From Acidobacteriota bacterium (lineage in GTDB: Bacteria; Acidobacteriota; Terriglobia; Terriglobales; Acidobacteriaceae), in NCBI GenBank assembly GCA_021781255.1, contig JAJXXG010000765.1, positions 1 through 9,955 on the forward strand: 9,955 nucleotides of DNA, given 5' to 3'. A program made the position numbers and the translations under genes. A model generated the notes under the pieces. The model saw nothing but the letters and a program-made list of their open reading frames with translations, was not told where the DNA came from and did not search any database. Each line of letters opens with the position of its first letter. The first letter of the stretch is position 1. Below, one piece after another: positions 1-7,015 of the stretch.

Positions 1-552
1 GGTCGACATATTGTCCTGCGCATACCGGAGCCACATGTGATTGCCGAGCACGTTGTCCACTTCGAAGGGGTTGTAGCCGTTCGGGAACATCGACGGATCT
101 AAGCGCAACTCCCATGCCTTAACAGGATGGTGCGTCTCTGGGTCAAGCCCGAAATTCCAGCCCTCACTGGGCTTCCAGTCCTTCACGACTGCTGCGCCTT
201 TCACTTCCACCTTCGCGCCCGGCGCAGCTTCGTAGCTGATCATGGCATCGGGGCTGGTTCCGCCGCGTGCCGGACGGATGCACTCACGATAGACGCCCTC
301 GGCAATCACAACCCGTTCGCCCGGCTGCAGTACCTGGGCTGCCGCGTTGATCGTGCGGAACGGACGCTCCTTGCTGCCCGGCCCTTTGTCATCGGTGTTC
401 TTCGCTTGCCCATCCACGTAATAGGTCTTGGAGAAATGGAGCGCCTTCTCCCAGGACGGAAACTCGGTTCCGTCCGGCAGCGTCGAGTTCGACGCAACTG
501 CTACCGCAGCCGCCAGCAAAAATAAGAGGAAACACGAAATTGAAGTTTTCAT
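1..552 (-). CDS. Secreted right-handed beta-helix protein (partial, N-terminal 184 residues)
   Basis: The frame is open from ATG at 552 to the first base of the window, so the C-terminal part is missing. Residues 1-21 form a Sec signal peptide: a short Lys-containing start, a Leu/Ala-rich core and a likely cleavage near A-V-A-S-N. Residues 44-90 (YYVDG, then SKERPFRTINAA, PGERVVIAEGVYRE) match the opening of parallel beta-helix proteins of the DUF1565/polysaccharide-lyase-like type, where this segment precedes stacked beta-coil repeats. Such proteins are usually exported and bind or cleave polysaccharides, often pectin-like. The catalytic region lies outside the window, so lyase, glycosidase or non-enzymatic binding cannot be separated. 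A possible Shine-Dalgarno AGGTGGG lies 11 nt upstream. It is divergent from the GH51 gene, consistent with a shared polysaccharide-use locus. The fold call is fairly firm; the function is inferred. Confidence 0.75.
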   Translation of the reverse strand, partial: MKTSISCFLLFLLAAAVAVASNSTLPDGTEFPSWEKALHFSKTYYVDGQAKNTDDKGPGSKERPFRTINAAAQVLQPGERVVIAEGVYRECIRPARGGTSPDAMISYEAAPGAKVEVKGAAVVKDWKPSEGWNFGLDPETHHPVKAWELRLDPSMFPNGYNPFEVDNVLGNHMWLRYAQDNMST

Positions 553-1250
553 CCTGTAATGAACCCACCTTCCGAAGCCCGTTTGAGCACCACGTATCGT
601 GCAATGATTGAGTCGCGTCAATAGTAAAGCCTTTTTCTTCTGGAAGTCGAAAATCCGAATGGTGTACCTGCGACCTCGGCCGTTACACAGTTGGGTTGCC
701 TCGTTCGCTCCCGATGATTTTGAGCGATGCATACGGACTCGCTGCTTTTCGGAAGCATCCCATTTGTTCACCGGATGGGCTCTTCCATGCAGCGGAAGCT
801 TGAGGCTTTGGCTGGATCATTGCGGCCATCCCATTGCGCGACCTGAGGGAAAGGGGAGAGTCGGCGCTCGAATGAGGACTCAGCAGCAGGTCCCTTAGCC
901 GGCAGATCGAGCTGCTCCAATGAAGGGATCTCACCCTATCGCCCGCAGCGGAGAGCCTTGTGCAGCGTCTTAGGCAGCGCTTCCGAGCCTGGATCTCCAA
1001 TTGAAATTCCGCGCTTCGGCATCGGAGAAACGGCCAGTCACATTTCATCGAAAATCGCGATCAATCCGTTCGAACCAACGAATTGTACATTGATCGGATC
1101 ACGTTGTTATAGTCGCCTTGCATTGAATCTCATCGCATTTTCCTGGACCTGTGATGAGCGCGTGAGGAAGAAAGTCGAACAAGGCGAATCCAAGTATCAT
1201 CGTGACCGGAAACACTTTGAACTCAAGAATGACGGCGGGAGGAGAGAACG
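553..1250. other. Long divergent intergenic region, no gene recognised
   Basis: About 700 bp separate the divergent starts of the beta-helix gene and the GH51 gene. Short open frames exist on both strands, but none has a ribosome site plus a recognisable protein, and their translations look like low-complexity frame noise. The region must hold the promoters of both flanking genes. The only structured element I see is an inverted repeat around 1058-1096, listed separately. No tRNA, hairpin-plus-T terminator or IS end was recognised. Confidence 0.5.
1058..1096. promoter_or_regulatory. Candidate operator: CGATCAAT / ATTGATCG inverted repeat
   Basis: CGATCAAT at 1058-1065 is exactly inverted as ATTGATCG at 1089-1096, with arm centres 31 bp apart, about three helical turns. 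An 8-bp palindrome GTTCGAAC (1068-1075) lies between the arms. A weak promoter-like pair, TTGTAC (1083-1088) and TATAGT (1108-1113) with a 19-bp spacer, overlaps the right arm, about 140 bp before the GH51 start. The repeat is directly visible; the operator role and the promoter are guesses. Confidence 0.3.
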
Positions 1251-3398
1251 ATGCCAATGAATCGACGGGAATTTGTTGCAGGCGCCGTAGCCGGAGCCGC
1301 GGTGTTGCAGAGTGAGATGAAGGCGTTCGCCGTTACAGAGGGAATCATCCAGGTCAAGATCGATGCGTCCGTGAGCGGCGCGCCGATCAATCCGCTGATC
1401 TTTGGCGGCTATATGGAACCGGCAACGACGCAAGTGTGGGCCGAGGTCCTGACCGATAGAAAATTTGCAAATGCGATTACCAGTGCACCCACGCCTCCTC
1501 CCGCGAATCCCTTCTTCCGGCGCTTCTTTGGCGAACCTTTCAAGCCGGTCGGGCCGGAGGGAACTGTCGAAATGGATGCCGAGCGGGCCTATGTCGGCAA
1601 GCATAGCCCGCGGGTGAAGCTCGATTCTTCCGAGCCGCACGGCATCCGGCAATCCAGATTGCGCATCGGCGGCGGCAAAACCTACGAAGGACGATTAGTT
1701 CTGGCCGGCGATCCCGGCGCTAAGGTCATTGTTCGCTTGGTTTGGGGGCCTGGCGATGGCGATTCGCAAACGATTACGATCCCGGCGCTTGCCCGCGAAT
1801 ACAAGAAGTTTCCATTCAAGTTCACTCCCGGTGCCGATACTGAAGAGGCGAAACTGGAAATCCTCGGCACTGGCGCGGGCACTTTTCACGTGGGTGCCGT
1901 ATCGCTGATGCCCGCGGACAATGTGCAGGGATTCCACTCTGGAATGATTCGGCTCTTCAAGGAGGAAGGGTTCAAGATGTTCAAGTGGCCCGGCGGGAAC
2001 TTTGTTTCTGCCTACGACTACCGCGATGGCCTCGGCGATTGTGATAAGCGTCCGCCGCGCCTCCAGCCGATGTGGTCCGACAGAGTTGAATCGAACGACG
2101 TCGGCCTTCATGAGTTCATGGCCCTTTGCAAGATGGTCGGAGCAGAGCCCAATGTCGCGATCGACAGCGGATTCGGCTCCGCTCTCGAAGCGGCCGAGCA
2201 GGTTGAGTACTGCAACGGTTCCATCAACACCCGCATGGGCAGAATGCGCGCCGAGAATGGGCATCCCGAGCCCTTCAACGTTCGTTACTGGACCATCGGC
2301 AACGAGATGTACGGTCCCTGGCAGTACGGTCACATGTCGCTCGATCAATATTGGGTCAAGCATAACTACATCGTCGAGGCGATGAAGGCCGTCGATCCTG
2401 ACATCAAGGTAACGATCTCCGGAGCCAGCATCTGTGAGAAATCCGTCGACGGCGCGGAGAAGAAAGGGAACTTTTTCCCGAGCATTTGGGAGCCGCCGGT
2501 TACTGAAAAGCTGCCCTACGAGTTCGGGTCGATTTACGACTGGGACGGATGGTTGCTCCAGAAATGCACCAACAACATTGACAATCTTTCCGAGCACACC
2601 TACGCCTATCCCAATCTGGCCTTCGACGCGAAAAAACAGCTTTACGTGGATGTGCAGGATCCGCTGCCGCACAAGGCTCGCAGGCTGGCAAATCGCATCG
2701 GCGGTGCCTTCGATTGCTGGAGCAGGTACGTGGAAAAGATGCCGTGGCTGAAGCAGACCAATATCAAGTTCATCTTTGACGAGTGGGGCAATCGTCCGCG
2801 CTCGGCGAACGGCCAGAACCAGCCGCTGCCCGGCATGCTTGGGCCACTCTCTTATGCTCTTTGCCTGCACGAAATGTTTCGGCACTCCGATAAGATCACA
2901 GCCAGCTGCGCAACCGGAGGACTCCGCTTGCTGACTGATATCACCGGCGACGCAGTCGGACTTCCGGCTGAGGGAGTGGTGATGAAGCTCCTGCAGACGC
3001 GGTTTCTCAACGCCGTTCCGATTATGGTCGACGGCGATTCACCGCAGCGGCAAGTTCGCGGAACAGATTATGTGGATAAAGGGCCGACACCTACCGGCAG
3101 CCCTACTTATCCGCTGGATGTCTTTGCAGCGTTTTCAGATGACCGGAAGAGATTCCTTATGTCCGTCGTGAACCCCACGGAGGATGGGCACAGTTTCACT
3201 CCCAGAATAAGGGCACTGAGGCTGCGCGAAAGGGGCAAACTGTACCAGATCGCGCCGCCCAGCGTGAACTCCGCCAATGAGGCTGGCAAGGAGGCCGTGG
3301 TCAAAATTGACGAGACTGAACAGGCAGGAATGCCGGAGACAATACGGGTTCCACCAGTCAGCATTAGTCTGTTTGAGTTCGAGGTGGAGACTGCGTGA
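1251..3398 (+). CDS. Alpha-L-arabinofuranosidase, GH51-type, Tat-exported
   Basis: This 715-residue protein should release terminal alpha-L-arabinofuranose from arabinan, arabinoxylan or arabinogalactan by a retaining mechanism. NRREFVAGAVAGAA at the N-terminus is a twin-arginine (Tat) signal, implying export of a folded enzyme. INPLIFGGYMEP (residues 46-57) is the usual GH51 opening, followed by a beta-sandwich-like insert (about 100-220, carbohydrate-binding-module-like) and then a TIM barrel beginning at FKWPGGNF (244-251). Glu352 in YWTIGNEM is the expected acid/base; Glu511 in FIFDEWGN is the expected nucleophile. The C-terminal 100 or so residues look like the family's beta-sandwich. 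A strong GGGAGGAGA lies just upstream of ATG 1251; a second ATG at 1257 would remove only two residues and is also possible. The gene converges on the GH5-like gene. Fine substrate choice is unknown. Confidence 0.88.
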   Translation: MPMNRREFVAGAVAGAAVLQSEMKAFAVTEGIIQVKIDASVSGAPINPLIFGGYMEPATTQVWAEVLTDRKFANAITSAPTPPPANPFFRRFFGEPFKPVGPEGTVEMDAERAYVGKHSPRVKLDSSEPHGIRQSRLRIGGGKTYEGRLVLAGDPGAKVIVRLVWGPGDGDSQTITIPALAREYKKFPFKFTPGADTEEAKLEILGTGAGTFHVGAVSLMPADNVQGFHSGMIRLFKEEGFKMFKWPGGNFVSAYDYRDGLGDCDKRPPRLQPMWSDRVESNDVGLHEFMALCKMVGAEPNVAIDSGFGSALEAAEQVEYCNGSINTRMGRMRAENGHPEPFNVRYWTIGNEMYGPWQYGHMSLDQYWVKHNYIVEAMKAVDPDIKVTISGASICEKSVDGAEKKGNFFPSIWEPPVTEKLPYEFGSIYDWDGWLLQKCTNNIDNLSEHTYAYPNLAFDAKKQLYVDVQDPLPHKARRLANRIGGAFDCWSRYVEKMPWLKQTNIKFIFDEWGNRPRSANGQNQPLPGMLGPLSYALCLHEMFRHSDKITASCATGGLRLLTDITGDAVGLPAEGVVMKLLQTRFLNAVPIMVDGDSPQRQVRGTDYVDKGPTPTGSPTYPLDVFAAFSDDRKRFLMSVVNPTEDGHSFTPRIRALRLRERGKLYQIAPPSVNSANEAGKEAVVKIDETEQAGMPETIRVPPVSISLFEFEVETA

Positions 3399-3525
3399 AC
3401 TTTGCCTGTACAAGGAGTGGGTATCGCTGGAGAACAACATTCCCAGCAATCAGCAGCAGAAGGAAGTTGATTCAGTCCTCTATCGACAGCTCGCCAAAGG
3501 CCGGTGAGTTTGTACAGCAGGCAGG

Positions 3526-3547
3526 CCGCACGCCGGAAGACGTGCGG
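3526..3547. terminator. Candidate bidirectional terminator hairpin between convergent genes
   Basis: CCGCACG (3526-3532) pairs perfectly with CGTGCGG (3541-3547) around an 8-nt loop. It sits between the stop of the GH51 gene and the stop of the oppositely oriented GH5-like gene, where a shared terminator is expected. No T-tract follows on either strand, so it may instead stabilise transcript ends. Apart from this hairpin, 3399-3566 holds no recognisable gene. Confidence 0.4.
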
Positions 3548-3566
3548 GATCATCCCTCATCGTCTC

Positions 3567-4802
3567 TCACGGAATAAAGCCGGGAGGCCGCGATCGGCGC
3601 GGATCTCCAGCGGGAAGTTCGTACGGCTCAAGCAGAGAAGTGAATCGCTGCAGGATCGAGCGTAACGCCGGCAGGTTCGGCGGTCCGTTGCGCAAAAGTG
3701 CAACCTGCCTTGAGGGAAGATCGTGCATGGGCGCCAACTGGGCAGCCTCAATCAGGTTGGCAGAGATCTCCGCAAGGTCCAGTCCGGCATCCCACGCAGC
3801 GTCAGAGGCCACGAGCCATGCCTTGTTTTTCACCACCGCCTCGGTTAAGTGGTTTTCGCGGTCGGGCACTTCTTCTACAACGTTCGGTCCTCGGTTGCGG
3901 AAGAAGCCCAAGAGGGCAGCCGCAATGGAAGGATCCCGCACCGTGCCGTCTGGATAGAACACTCCATGCACACTGCCCCAGTTACCGGTGATCATCAACT
4001 CCCAGATGTACCAGCCAACGTGGGCCTGCATGTGTTCCTGGAGCGCAACATCGTACGGATTAGCCCGGGCAATGCATCCGATCTCGCTGTTTACGAGCGG
4101 CTTTCCCACTTTTGCCGCGTACTGCTTCGCCTTCGCGATGTTCGCGCGAATCTGCGCGCGCGTGGGGCTGTAGTCGTGGAACGAGAGCACATCCACCGCA
4201 TCGCCCATCGCAATCATATTCTCGGCAAACGTTGCGCCAATCGTTACAGGTGTCACCGGGTCGAGGTCATGAAACACTTTCGCCATGTAAATGGCATGCT
4301 CCATGCGCAACCGATTGTCCGGAGTTGGAGGCAGTTTGCAGCACTCTGGTTCGTTCTCTACATCCCAGATTGTGAGGCCGGGCTCCTTCCCGATGGTAGC
4401 AACCAGGTCTGCGACAAACGGGCGCGCGTTGGGCCAGGCGGCCTTGTCGCGCCATTCGCCGAACTTGTACTGCATAGTCGGCATCACGCCCATGCCACGC
4501 GCATGCGCGGCACGCACAAAGTGGAGGAGATTCTTCCTCAAACCTTCCTTGTTTCTCTCCCACGCCGCGTAAGGGACAAAGACACGAACCTGATTCAACT
4601 GGAGTCGCGCTGCGTAATCCAGATCTCGTTCCGTGACCGAAGGACTGTATTGAAGCCAGAATTCCGCGTGGCCGATGGTTTCAGCAGATTGGTAATTGAA
4701 TCCCCTCACCCCGCTTAGGTCTTTTGGCACACGACGCTGCGCGATCATCGGTAGCGCGGCAGAGGCAATCAGCAACGCGATAGCACAAAGATGAGTTCTC
4801 AT
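3567..4802 (-). CDS. Secreted GH5-like (clan GH-A) glycoside hydrolase
   Basis: This is a 411-residue protein with a Sec signal (MRTHLCAIALLIASAALPMIAQ). It carries a TIM-barrel glycosidase pattern of the cellulase/beta-mannanase/beta-xylanase type: RGFNYQSA (33-40), an RVFVPYAAW strand (73-81), Glu151 in WDVENEPE as the expected acid/base, an FHDY strand (208-211) and Glu240 in VNSEIGC as the expected nucleophile. WYIWELM (264-270) fits the late barrel tryptophan strand. A tail of about 100 residues after residue 310 is not recognised. The start at 4802 was chosen because GAGGAGG lies 4 nt upstream and a signal peptide begins there; the frame also runs up to ATG 4904, but that adds an implausible extension before the signal. 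The exact polysaccharide (cellulose, mannan, xylan or other) cannot be read from the sequence. It is convergent with the GH51 gene and is probably part of the same degradation locus. Confidence 0.8.
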   Translation of the reverse strand: MRTHLCAIALLIASAALPMIAQRRVPKDLSGVRGFNYQSAETIGHAEFWLQYSPSVTERDLDYAARLQLNQVRVFVPYAAWERNKEGLRKNLLHFVRAAHARGMGVMPTMQYKFGEWRDKAAWPNARPFVADLVATIGKEPGLTIWDVENEPECCKLPPTPDNRLRMEHAIYMAKVFHDLDPVTPVTIGATFAENMIAMGDAVDVLSFHDYSPTRAQIRANIAKAKQYAAKVGKPLVNSEIGCIARANPYDVALQEHMQAHVGWYIWELMITGNWGSVHGVFYPDGTVRDPSIAAALLGFFRNRGPNVVEEVPDRENHLTEAVVKNKAWLVASDAAWDAGLDLAEISANLIEAAQLAPMHDLPSRQVALLRNGPPNLPALRSILQRFTSLLEPYELPAGDPRRSRPPGFIP

Positions 4803-4806
4803 CGAT

Positions 4807-4836
4807 CCTCCTCGGGGACTCTCTCGCAGTGTCCCC
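4807..4836 (-). promoter_or_regulatory. Ribosome site and adjacent leader hairpin of the GH5-like gene
   Basis: On the minus strand GAGGAGG (4813-4807) lies 4 nt before ATG 4802 and decides the start. Immediately upstream, GGGGAC (complement of 4831-4836) can pair with GTCCCC (complement of 4814-4819) over an 11-nt loop, and a run of seven G is part of the outer arm. The stem abuts the ribosome site and could influence its access. The pairing is visible; any regulatory role is speculation. Confidence 0.35.
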
Positions 4837-4908
4837 CCCATTCTCATTCGAACGAAAGTCATCGAGTATGATTCAAACGCTATATCGAACCTTGGTGAGG
4901 ACATTTTT

Positions 4909-5219
4909 CGACTCAGCGCAGTTCGAACGATGGAGGTCGAAGAATGGTTGCATTCTCTTGCGTTAGCGCCAAGTTCGAAAGCAAAACCATTCTATCGAGG
5001 TTGTACAACCACGCCATCCGATATGAGTGGCTTATTTTCAATCCCATCAGCAGGGTTAGAACCTCGTCGAAGCGTCTACGTGACAAGGATGTTCTCGCCC
5101 CCGAAGAGTTCCAGCGTCTTGCGGAACAGCTTTCTGTGCCCGACCGGGCAATGGTCTTGCTGGCTGGAAGAACTGGTCTACGGTGACCGCAAATGATCGC
5201 TCTAACCTGGGCGGATCTG
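4909..5219 (+). pseudogene. Tyrosine integrase relic (frameshift, nonsense, truncated at both ends)
   Basis: Two frames read consecutive parts of one phage-type integrase. From about 4909 the first frame gives RLSAVRTMEVEEWLHSLALA then PSSKAK, the end of the SAM-like DNA-binding domain. Around 4986-4990 the reading shifts, and the second frame continues ILSRLYNHAIRYEWL, DVLAPEEFQRLAEQL and VMVLLAG-like sequence up to GLR, the first catalytic-arginine box. A TGA at 5184-5186 stands where these proteins usually have Arg (CGA to TGA would suffice), then the same frame continues MIALTWADL to about 5219, where homology stops. The N-terminal arm and the rest of the catalytic domain are absent, so the gene is dead. 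It probably marks an older integration event at this locus, truncated downstream by the IS66 element. The frameshift size is inferred from family patterns; a deletion of about 7 nt would fit. Confidence 0.75.
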
Positions 5220-5270
5220 CGAAAGCGTCCTGATCTCCCATCTTGGCCTATGTGGGGAGAGATCCTCGAA

Positions 5271-5296
5271 GTGCCCACTATTGTTTTGGCGGGCAC
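5271..5296. repeat. GTGCCC / GGGCAC stem-loop downstream of tnpC
   Basis: GTGCCC (5271-5276) is inverted as GGGCAC (5291-5296) over a 14-nt loop, 14 bp beyond the tnpC stop codon. It may be a transcript-end hairpin or a subterminal IS66 structure. It has no T-tract on either strand. Confidence 0.35.
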
Positions 5297-5309
5297 CTGA
5301 TGAGAGTGT

Positions 5310-5876
5310 CTAAGCGGCTTGGGAGGATTGAGCCATCAAGGTCAGGGCGAGGTTCCAGGGCAGGAGATCCTCGATGCGGGTAATGGGATGGTCTGCGATC
5401 TGGGCCAGTACCATTCGAAGGTAGAGCTCCGGGTCGAGACGATTGAGCTTCGCCGATCCAATCAGGCTGTACATGGCGGTGGCCCGTTCTCCACCGCAAT
5501 CGGAACCTGCAAACAAGTAGTTCTTGCGTCCAAGAGCCGCGGCGCGGAGCGCCCTCTCGGCCGCGCTGTTGTCGATCTCCAACAGTCCGTCTTCGATGTA
5601 GCGTGTGAGGGCACGCCAGCGCGAGAGCGCGTATCGGATCGGCGCCGCGGTTTCGCTCTTCGCTGACAGCGAACGCAGTGCCTCCTCCATCCAGTTGCGC
5701 ATATCGTCGAGCAGTGGCCTTGCTCGCGACTGACGGAGACTCAGCCTCAGATCGGCGGGCTTGCCGCGTATCTCGTCTTCGATCGCGTAGAGAGCGCCGA
5801 TTCTGGCAAGAGCCTCGGTTGTTGTGGGCGATGCATGAATGACATGGATCTCATGAAACTTGCGGCGTGCATGAGC
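5310..5876 (-). pseudogene. tnpC: IS66 transposase TnpC, C-terminal half, severed by RIT insertion
   Basis: Reading from 5876 the frame gives AHARRKFHEIH, then EALARIGALYAIEDEIRGKP, SRARPLLDDMRNWMEE, and EIDNSAAERALRAAALGRKN, ending in a short IS66 C-terminal tail at stop 5310-5312. The Glu of AERAL (codon about 5556-5558) is the third residue of the IS66 DDE triad; the two Asp are on the other half at 9329-9955. Directly upstream of 5876 the frame enters RIT end sequence and meets a TAA, so no natural start remains; an internal ATG at 5702 would give only a 130-residue piece without the catalytic Asp residues. It should be non-functional alone. Apart from the break the fragment reads cleanly, implying that the RIT insertion is recent or that the IS was intact when hit. 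Confidence 0.88.
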
Positions 5877-5898
5877 CTTATCCAGAGCTCTGGATAAG
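5877..5898. repeat. Perfect 22-bp palindrome at the left RIT end
   Basis: The arm CTTATCCAGAG is exactly inverted as CTCTGGATAAG with no spacer. It contains TTATCCAGA, one base away from the TTATCCGGA and TTATCTGGA motifs of the RIT termini. It lies outside the outer inverted repeat but inside the DNA that must be removed to restore tnpC, so it belongs to the insertion and not to IS66. GAGCC occurs as a direct repeat at its edges (5873-5877 and 5898-5902). The right end has no counterpart. Confidence 0.85.
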
Positions 5899-5901
5899 AG
5901 C

Positions 5902-5929
5902 CATTATCTGGAGAGAGGATTTATCCGGA
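5902..5929 (+). repeat. RIT outer terminal inverted repeat, left
   Basis: This repeat starts CATTATCTGGAGAG and ends TTTATCCGGA. It matches the reverse complement of 9304-9331 at 27 of 28 positions; the one difference is C at 5926. Within it TTATCTGGA (5904-5912) and TTATCCGGA (5921-5929) are tandem copies of one motif 17 bp apart, likely recombinase binding sites. Confidence 0.9.
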
Positions 5930-5985
5930 GTGTTTGCTGAAGCGTCGCACCGAAGCTGCTTCAAACGGGGTTCTTCGCATCTTTC

Positions 5986-5996
5986 ACTCCAGATAA
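5986..5996 (-). repeat. RIT inner inverted repeat, left
   Basis: ACTCCAGATAA is exactly inverted at 9248-9258. It carries the same TTATCTGGA motif as the outer repeat but in the opposite orientation, five bases beyond the stop of ritC. Confidence 0.8.
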
Positions 5997-6001
5997 CCAC
6001 G

Positions 6002-7015
6002 TTAGAGAGTTTCCAGGAAGGCAAGGAGCTTTGGCGATGGATGCCATGAACGGCCTGATGTTCTTTTGAGGCCGGAGCGATTCCAGAAGGCCTCGAGAAC
6101 GTCACGTTTCATTTTGAGGTTTGCAGTAATATAACGGCTTGTGGTTGCGACTGAAGCATGTCCGAGATAGTCCCTGATGACGGAGACATCGATGCCCGCC
6201 TGCAACAAAGCGACAGCACAACTGTGGCGCATGACGTGGGGAGTAACGCGGAGTGTGCGCAAGTGAGGCATCGATTCAGAAGCTCGGCGCACATACTTGC
6301 CCAGTAGATAGGCCACGCCATCGCGAGTCAGGAAACCGCCGCGAGCATTTCGGAAAACGGGCTCCTCTCCGGAGTCTGCGTTGACGATCCTGCGCAGTGC
6401 TTCTGCCGTTTCCGGCCAGAGCGGGCAAAGACGTTCTTTGCGTCCCTTGCCGAAGAGGCGCACTTGCCGCGGACGATCAAGGTGAAGTTCCCGGAGATGA
6501 ACGCTCAAGGCTTCGCTGACCCGTGCACCGGTGTTGTAGAGGAAGAGCAAGAGCGCCCGATCGCGCATTCCGGACGCAGATTTCGGGTCCACAGCTGCTA
6601 TAACCGCACGGGCCTGCTCCGGTTCAAGATATGTCGCCACATGGACAGTTGCTTTCTTGGAAGGGAGAGCAAGGATTCTGCCGTACTGTTCGGCGCGACC
6701 CAGATCGTAGCGCAGCAAATGCCGTGCGAAACTCCGCAAAACAGCCAGACGATAGTTCCGCGTTGCGGCGCAATTACCCCGGCGAGATTCTACGTGGTCC
6801 AAAAAGGCAAGTACGGCATCTGCCCGAAGATCGTCCAGAGTTAGGTCTGCGGCAGATCCGTTGCGGCGATGCGCCAGGAAGAGGAAGAACAGCCTGAGCG
6901 TGTCACGATAAGCGCGGATGGTGTGGCCGCTGGCTCCACGCACGCGTTCAAGATAGTCATGGAAGAAGCTCTGGACCAACGTCAAGAGGTCATTCTGCTT
7001 CTGTCGTCTCATCAT
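6002..7015 (-). CDS. ritC: RIT tyrosine recombinase, third gene (RitC-type)
   Basis: This 337-residue site-specific recombinase makes DNA strand exchange through a 3'-phosphotyrosine link. Residues 10-110 form the SAM-like core-binding domain (HTIRAYRDTLRLFFLFL). The catalytic domain has the full set: Arg165 in YNTGARVSE, Lys190 in LFGKGRKER, His260 and Arg263 in TPHVMRHSC, His286 in DYLGHASVA and Tyr295 in TSRYITAN as nucleophile. This makes it the best candidate for the chemically competent subunit. The ATG at 7015 overlaps the ritB stop by 4 bp (ATGA), and GGGGAG lies 8 nt upstream inside ritB, so it is probably translationally coupled. A second ATG follows immediately. The stop at 6002 lies just inside the left inner repeat. 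Gene symbol by position in the trio and family resemblance, not by alignment. Confidence 0.87.
   Translation of the reverse strand: MMRRQKQNDLLTLVQSFFHDYLERVRGASGHTIRAYRDTLRLFFLFLAHRRNGSAADLTLDDLRADAVLAFLDHVESRRGNCAATRNYRLAVLRSFARHLLRYDLGRAEQYGRILALPSKKATVHVATYLEPEQARAVIAAVDPKSASGMRDRALLLFLYNTGARVSEALSVHLRELHLDRPRQVRLFGKGRKERLCPLWPETAEALRRIVNADSGEEPVFRNARGGFLTRDGVAYLLGKYVRRASESMPHLRTLRVTPHVMRHSCAVALLQAGIDVSVIRDYLGHASVATTSRYITANLKMKRDVLEAFWNRSGLKRTSGRSWHPSPKLLAFLETL

Noticed and set aside
608..1260. Short open frames in the divergent intergenic region (608-898, 683-1048, 958-1260)
   Set aside because: No ribosome site, no domain, compositionally like frame noise; 958-1260 also runs over the GH51 start.
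1695..2885. Long minus-strand open frame (396 codons) inside the GH51 gene
   Set aside because: It is antisense to a gene with clear catalytic motifs, its translation resembles no family, and such frames arise from codon bias in GC-rich DNA.
3395..3577. 60-residue frame overlapping the GH51 stop
   Set aside because: The GTG overlap with the stop is suggestive of coupling, but the product has no recognisable features and spans the terminator-like hairpin.
3849..4718. Plus-strand open frame (289 codons) opposite the GH5-like gene
   Set aside because: Shadow of the real minus-strand gene; no recognisable domain and no ribosome site.
4803..4904. N-terminal extension of the GH5-like protein to ATG 4904
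   Set aside because: It would bury the signal peptide behind 34 residues; GAGGAGG supports the start at 4802.
5877..5898. Palindrome as a transcription terminator of the rit operon
   Set aside because: It lies downstream of ritC and could form a hairpin, but it is only moderately GC-rich, has no T-tract, and carries the recombinase motif, so a recombination role fits better.
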